This document shows positions 59,901-64,000 of a stretch of DNA of 64,000 nt, one piece after another; positions within the stretch are counted from its first letter, which is position 1, and the number at the start of each line of letters is the position of its first letter. The stretch is from NCBI GenBank assembly GCA_013396655.1, contig WBMV01008303.1:941145-1005144 (forward strand). The letters are read 5' to 3'. The notes below the pieces were generated by a model. The model did no database searches. It saw only the letters and a list, made by a program, of their open reading frames with translations, and had not been told where the DNA came from. This DNA is from Campylorhamphus procurvoides. Lineage: Eukaryota; Chordata; Aves; Passeriformes; Dendrocolaptidae. A program made the translations under genes and the position numbers.

Positions 59901-62900
59901 TGGAACAGATTTTGCAGGATCTAGGTTGGAAACACAGTAAATTCATTTGTTTTCTACTAAAGTCAACAATTTTACTTGTGCCAAAGCACTGGAAGAAAGA
60001 GAAATTTAGTGCAGTGTAGCAAGAAATGTCAAAACAAAATATTTTTTTGTCCTGCAAAGGGATGGAGAGTCCACTGTAGTCACAAAAAAAATCACTAACA
60101 GAATGGAGGCCAGGAAGCTGGATTTTTGTGTAATAGTCCTTATTCTAGCATTAACTATTTTAAGAATTTCAATCTATTCAGAGAGCATTATAGAGTTTCA
60201 CATATCATTATGCCAGTCAGAGTTAAATTAGCAATGATTTGTGCTCTCGGTTATCTCTGGTGAGCAGTGAGGGAGGCGAGGACAGAGAGGCAAAGACACA
60301 CACCCTAATCCAAGTGCTGGGATTTGTTTTGAGGCTTTCCTGGAGGAACCAGCCAGCCAACAGGATGCTGCACCACAGGTACCCTGAGGGCTGAGCACTG
60401 ACTTCATCGGGCAGGGAATCAACTTAGCAAGGCCATGGTCCTCCCTACAGCCTCGAGTGTTCACACATACAGGTGGCCCCTCTCAGTCTGACTGACAGGC
60501 ACATTCACACATCAGGTTTCTCAAGGTCTGAACTTCAGGAGAGAAGTGAGGTGGAACCTCACAGCTGAAAGGAGAGTCCCTGGTACAACACTCCTTGGCG
60601 GTTCAGAGCTTCTCACCCTCCTCTGTAATCGCTCCAGAAAAATGTTCTCCTTGTGCAAAGAAGCACTGAATGGTGCAAGCTTGGAAAAGCTCCCCAAGGA
60701 AGCATATGAGGTGACTGCCTGTCCACGCTGCAGGAGGGGAGAGAAGCAGACACATTGGATATTTAAAATCCCAGCTCTAGGAAATGACTGAAGGGTTAAA
60801 ACAAAAATAATTTTTGGATGGGCAGCGCTCCAGGAAGATAAAACATTCAGCACTGTTATGTTCCTGGACACCATATTTTGGACAATAAATTTCATGCCTC
60901 ATATGCCACAACAGCTATGATTTCAGGCAATAACCAAAGAAGAGGTCCACATCCTTTCATAGCAACCCAAGAAAAAATATTCATAAGTAAGCCTGACAAA
61001 CCTCAAAGGAGGGTGTTTTTCATTATTACTTGGTCTGTCACTTTGGTAGCCAGGCCTGAATGGAAAGGGAAGATCCATTCCTGGCATGGCACCACCTCTA
61101 ATATTTACAGGCTTCATAGACTAGTGGGAGCTGGCAGTGGAACCCACCACCTACATGACAGACCCCACGGAGTTCAGAAGGATCAGTTCTGCCTTTGGTG
61201 ACACTGGAGCACTTTTTTTAATTTCCCTTTTTTTATTCCATGTCTTCCAGTAGGTTACAGTACTGCTTTATGATGTTAAACAGCTCCCAGTACTGTAACC
61301 CAGATGAACCTGTGTGCAACTGGTGGGTAAGGACTCCCTGCAACGACAGCTCTGAGTCCTTCAGGGTGAAACACTCCATGCTATCTCCCATCAGTGAAGC
61401 TGTGACAGTGTGCACTAGCAAGTGATGTGGTCCTTAAGTGTCATTATGAATCAAACCTGAACTCCACATCCCAAGTTCTCCCCTAGAGATCCACAGGCAG
61501 CCTCTACCAGTCCTTTCTCGTGTTTTAACAGCTGCACATTGGAATTTTCAATAGCTCATTTCTTGACTTCAGGAGGTTTATGCATTCACCAGATACAATA
61601 ATTAGCTTCCTCCCTTCACAAGATTCCAAAACAGATTTCAAAAAGCCCCTTCAATCCCTCTGTAGTCAGTTTATCCAGTATTAATCCATTGAAGTGATGC
61701 ATTATGTTCTACCAGAAGAATTAAACAGAAAAAGTGGGAAGCTCTCTTACCTGTAATTGACTGACTGGCCAATAGGAGTCAAGTGCTGGTAAATTGGAGG
61801 TGTAATTTCTATTTAATTATGGCATTAAAAAAATTACATGATATACCTATTTAACATGCAAAGGAGTAAAATCAAAGCTCGTAAGAATAAATTGTAAGAG
61901 GACATGTACAAAATGTAGTAGCAATCTTTTTGTTTTTCGTAACTGTGCTCTGCTGAGGAAAATGCTGGCTGCTGTGCCATTATATTGCCTGGAAAACTGG
62001 CATCCCTGGCTCTGATTCTAAGACCCTGCCAACATGCAAACCTGCATTGCACAAATGCATGGCTACAATCAAAAATATCTGTTAAAACCCAAGTGGTGTA
62101 TGTGCTTTTCATGCTGCACATGAAGCTCATATCAATCCAGTTGAAGTTCAGTTGAAATGAATGCAAGCAAAGCCCAGATACACCATTCTAGAGAGCTCAA
62201 ATATGAATGCAAATGAATGGATGAACCATGAAGAGTTTTTCAGGCTTTCAGGTAAACTCATTTCAAAGTGCATTCAAAGCGAATAGTGCGACTTCTCTGT
62301 TTAGACAATGGGTTACAACCAACAGTATAAAATATGAAGTTTTGTTTCAGCCAATATAGCTACAAGTGCAAGACAGACAGTAAAAATCACACGAATTATT
62401 GGCATCTGAGAAGAACATGACAAAACACAAACACACCATGCTTTTTTCTGGGGTGACGTATTTATCATCCTAGAGAAGCCCATTTTCTTTAGATTAACAC
62501 CACAACACTAATTCCAAATTGTTCACATCTAGTCAGCACAGCAGTGTGGGGAAGGGGAAACAGGGTCTTATGGGGAGGAGCAAAGAGGGATGGTCTTAAA
62601 GACTGCTTGACCCACAAACCCAATAAACCACAGCAAAGCAGTTCTGTCCCTGTCCTAACCCAGCCCAGAGCACTGTTGCCAGGAGAAGAGCAGCTCTGGC
62701 TCCTGCAGCCTGCTGTGCCCTGGTGCTAACTCAGGGAGCAGGAGGCACATGCCGGCATGAGTAACAGGATTTTGTTTTGTGGCACTTGGAAACAATAGCC
62801 AAACAAGAATTGCAGTTTTACCTGCAATGTGTATTTCAAAACACAGAGCTTTCAATGGCTAGCCAAATTATCCTTTCAACATTTCCTGCTTTGTCAACAG

Positions 62901-63235
62901 AAGTTCAAAGTTAAAACACAAATTAAACTACCTTCAGTCCCCGAAGGAAAGATTAGATGGATTTAAGATGCATTTAGTGTGTCATACAGAAAAACCCCAC
63001 AGGTACATGCTCAGATAGCAGTGACATGCAGCCCCAGAGACAGATACAAACCACACTCACTCCCACACACTTGATAAATGCATCAAATTGCCCAGGAACC
63101 AGAAGCACAGCCAGCCATGACCCTGCACATGGAGTGAGCTGAGAGGGTGACTTAGTGCAAGTGTTCACACAGGTGACTTCTGCAGATGAGAACATTCATT
63201 GCCACAAAGAAGGCAGCACAGGTAAAAGACAGACA
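56968..63235. other. Intron 2, 6.3 kb of mostly unique sequence, no gene seen
   Basis: Lies directly downstream of exon 2 in transcript direction. It includes an AT-rich block at about 57.15-57.25 kb with one ATGCAAAT octamer and a 30-base purine run at about 57.59-57.62 kb. No exon, transposon or RNA gene is recognised. Confidence 0.6.
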
Positions 63236-63241
63236 GCTTAC

Positions 63242-63323
63242 CCCTCTGAGCTGCTGGACTCCACCAAATATCCTCATCACTCCATCAATCTCCTGCTCCA
63301 GCCTCCTGGCCCAGTACTGCATA
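63242..63323 (-). CDS. CACNA2D2: CACNA2D2 coding exon 2 (82 bp), calcium channel alpha2/delta-2 subunit
   Basis: On the minus strand, after acceptor tcttgcag, the exon has one base completing a codon from exon 1 and then 27 codons: [15 protein letters not shown] followed by [12 protein letters not shown]. Human alpha2/delta-2, as I recall it, has [20 protein letters not shown] there, so the assignment is firm. The donor is GGG|gtaagc at 63241-63236. The exon ends in phase 0 and joins exon 3 exactly at the family boundary (QQLR-x/IY). It is too short to have been noticed as a long open frame. It codes the first mature residues after the signal peptide, which must lie in exon 1 beyond the window. 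Two features are odd. The last codon is GGG (Gly) where human has Glu. The upstream pyrimidine tract is a long simple repeat. The ATG at 63322-63320 is the exon's first complete codon and could only be a start if transcription began in intron 1. Confidence 0.96.
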
Positions 63324-63382
63324 CTGCAAGAGACAGGGAGAAAGAGAGAAAGAGAAAGGGAGAGAAAGAGAGAGAGAAAGAG
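63324..63382 (-). promoter_or_regulatory. CACNA2D2: Splice acceptor and polypyrimidine tract of CACNA2D2 exon 2
   Basis: The minus strand ends in tcttgcag before exon 2. Upstream of that lies an uninterrupted run of 48 pyrimidines (63382-63335), made mostly of CT and CTTT units. This is far longer than an ordinary acceptor tract and is the same DNA as the (GA)n simple repeat annotated on the plus strand. Confidence 0.9.
63335..63382 (+). repeat. (GA)n/(GAAA)n purine microsatellite
   Basis: The tract is 48 consecutive purines built from imperfect GA, GAAA and GGGA units. It abuts the exon 2 acceptor, so length changes would alter the transcript's pyrimidine tract. Confidence 0.93.
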
Positions 63383-64000
63383 TCAGAGCCCTGACACCGA
63401 GCAGATAAGCAAGGGACTGAAGGGAGAGGAAGGAAATCAGTGCCTCAGCTAAGTTCACTGCTCTGTCTCTGCAGCAACGAGTGCAGGCACAGGACCAGGG
63501 ACACACGGCTTTGAGAATTACAGCTGGGGCAGGTTATAAACTTCAAGACTCCAAAATTTATGCACAAGGCGCCACAGAGAGAAGAGGGGGGGAAAGGTAC
63601 AACAAAAACTGCAAGGCGTAAGGGTTTATTTTCCCCTTGTCCAAACAGTTGCAGCAGATAATTATTTAAGCCCAGAGTGATTAACAAGGTCGAAGTGCTG
63701 TGGAGTAGAAAAAACAGCTTAGTGGTTCAGCAGGGCTCTGTGGCAGAGAGCAAACCCAGAGCCATGGCAGGGCCAGAGGTGTCTGTCCTACTGCAGCAAT
63801 GGATTATCACTGCAGCACAACAGGAGGGCCCTGGGCAGAGCCAAGGATGGTGCAGTGAGTGCCCCAGGCTCAGCTGCTTTGCACCTTCAGCTGAGCCCAG
63901 CCTGAGCCAGGCACCGATTCTGGCAGGTTCACTGCGGGCAGAGCTGCCTTCTCGAGCAGCAGGAAGGGCCAAGAGCTGCCACGTGGCATCTCCTTCATCC

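Larger units (their letters stand above)
1339..63241 (-). other. CACNA2D2: CACNA2D2 intron 2 (about 61.9 kb)
   Basis: This is the stretch between the donor of exon 2 (gtaagc at 63241-63236) and the acceptor of exon 3 (ttag ending at 1339). The two exons join in phase 0. I checked it for further exons matching alpha2/delta-2 and for splice-flanked frames with recognisable protein similarity, and found none. Its content is given in the separate repeat, regulatory and unique-sequence entries. Very long 5' introns are usual in CACNA2D genes, so the size is not surprising. Confidence 0.93.
63324..64000 (-). other. CACNA2D2: CACNA2D2 intron 1, last 0.7 kb
   Basis: This stretch is upstream of exon 2 in transcript direction. 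It holds the purine-rich repeat (plus strand) that forms the acceptor pyrimidine tract, then unique sequence. There is no hydrophobic signal-peptide frame ending in a donor in the right phase, so exon 1 and the gene promoter are not in the window. Confidence 0.85.

Noticed and set aside
63727..63972. Minus-strand frame upstream of exon 2, considered as exon 1
   Set aside because: It has no convincing signal peptide and no donor in the required phase, and the peptide does not resemble the alpha2/delta-2 N-terminus.
1..64000. Bacterial, viral or CRISPR-type systems
   Set aside because: There are no direct-repeat/spacer arrays, no operon-like gene packing and no viral gene families. The gene structure and repeats are avian.

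Overview
The window is vertebrate nuclear DNA, almost certainly from a songbird (passerine). Three things point there. Several CR1 non-LTR retrotransposon copies carry the typical avian 3' end. One SINE at about 27.8 kb has a tRNA-Ile-like head, a middle segment and a CR1-like tail, as in TguSINE1, which is known from songbirds. The one gene present is split into small exons separated by very large introns. I see no operons, ribosome-binding sites or compact bacterial/viral coding, and almost all open reading frames here are chance frames in intron or repeat sequence.

The gene is CACNA2D2, the voltage-gated calcium channel auxiliary subunit alpha2/delta-2, on the minus strand. Two coding exons can be read. 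One is an 82-bp exon at 63242-63323 (called exon 2 here) and the other a 117-bp exon at 1222-1338 (called exon 3). Both have consensus splice sites, their phases match, and together they encode a continuous 66-codon stretch of the mature N-terminus, between the signal peptide and the VWA_N/VWA region. The window therefore runs, in transcript order, from the end of intron 1 (64000-63324) through exon 2, an approximately 61.9-kb intron 2 (63241-1339), exon 3, and the first 1.2 kb of intron 3 (1221-1).

Intron 2 fills about 97% of the window. It holds six clear CR1 fragments plus one weaker older one, one TguSINE1-like element, a GC-rich minisatellite inside a CpG-rich patch with GC boxes (about 8.0-8.6 kb), and a few short microsatellites. 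Most of it is unique sequence. Several AT-rich, repeat-free blocks with clustered homeodomain, GATA or octamer-like motifs (near 15.8, 23.8, 28.4, 33.1, 40.4, 42.2, 43.0, 55.9 and 57.2 kb) are candidate conserved noncoding elements, but conservation cannot be shown from one sequence.

I did not find a nested gene, RNA gene or new biological system. The points most worth a check are the intronic CpG/minisatellite patch as a possible alternative or antisense promoter, and the long pure polypyrimidine microsatellite that forms the splice acceptor tract of exon 2.
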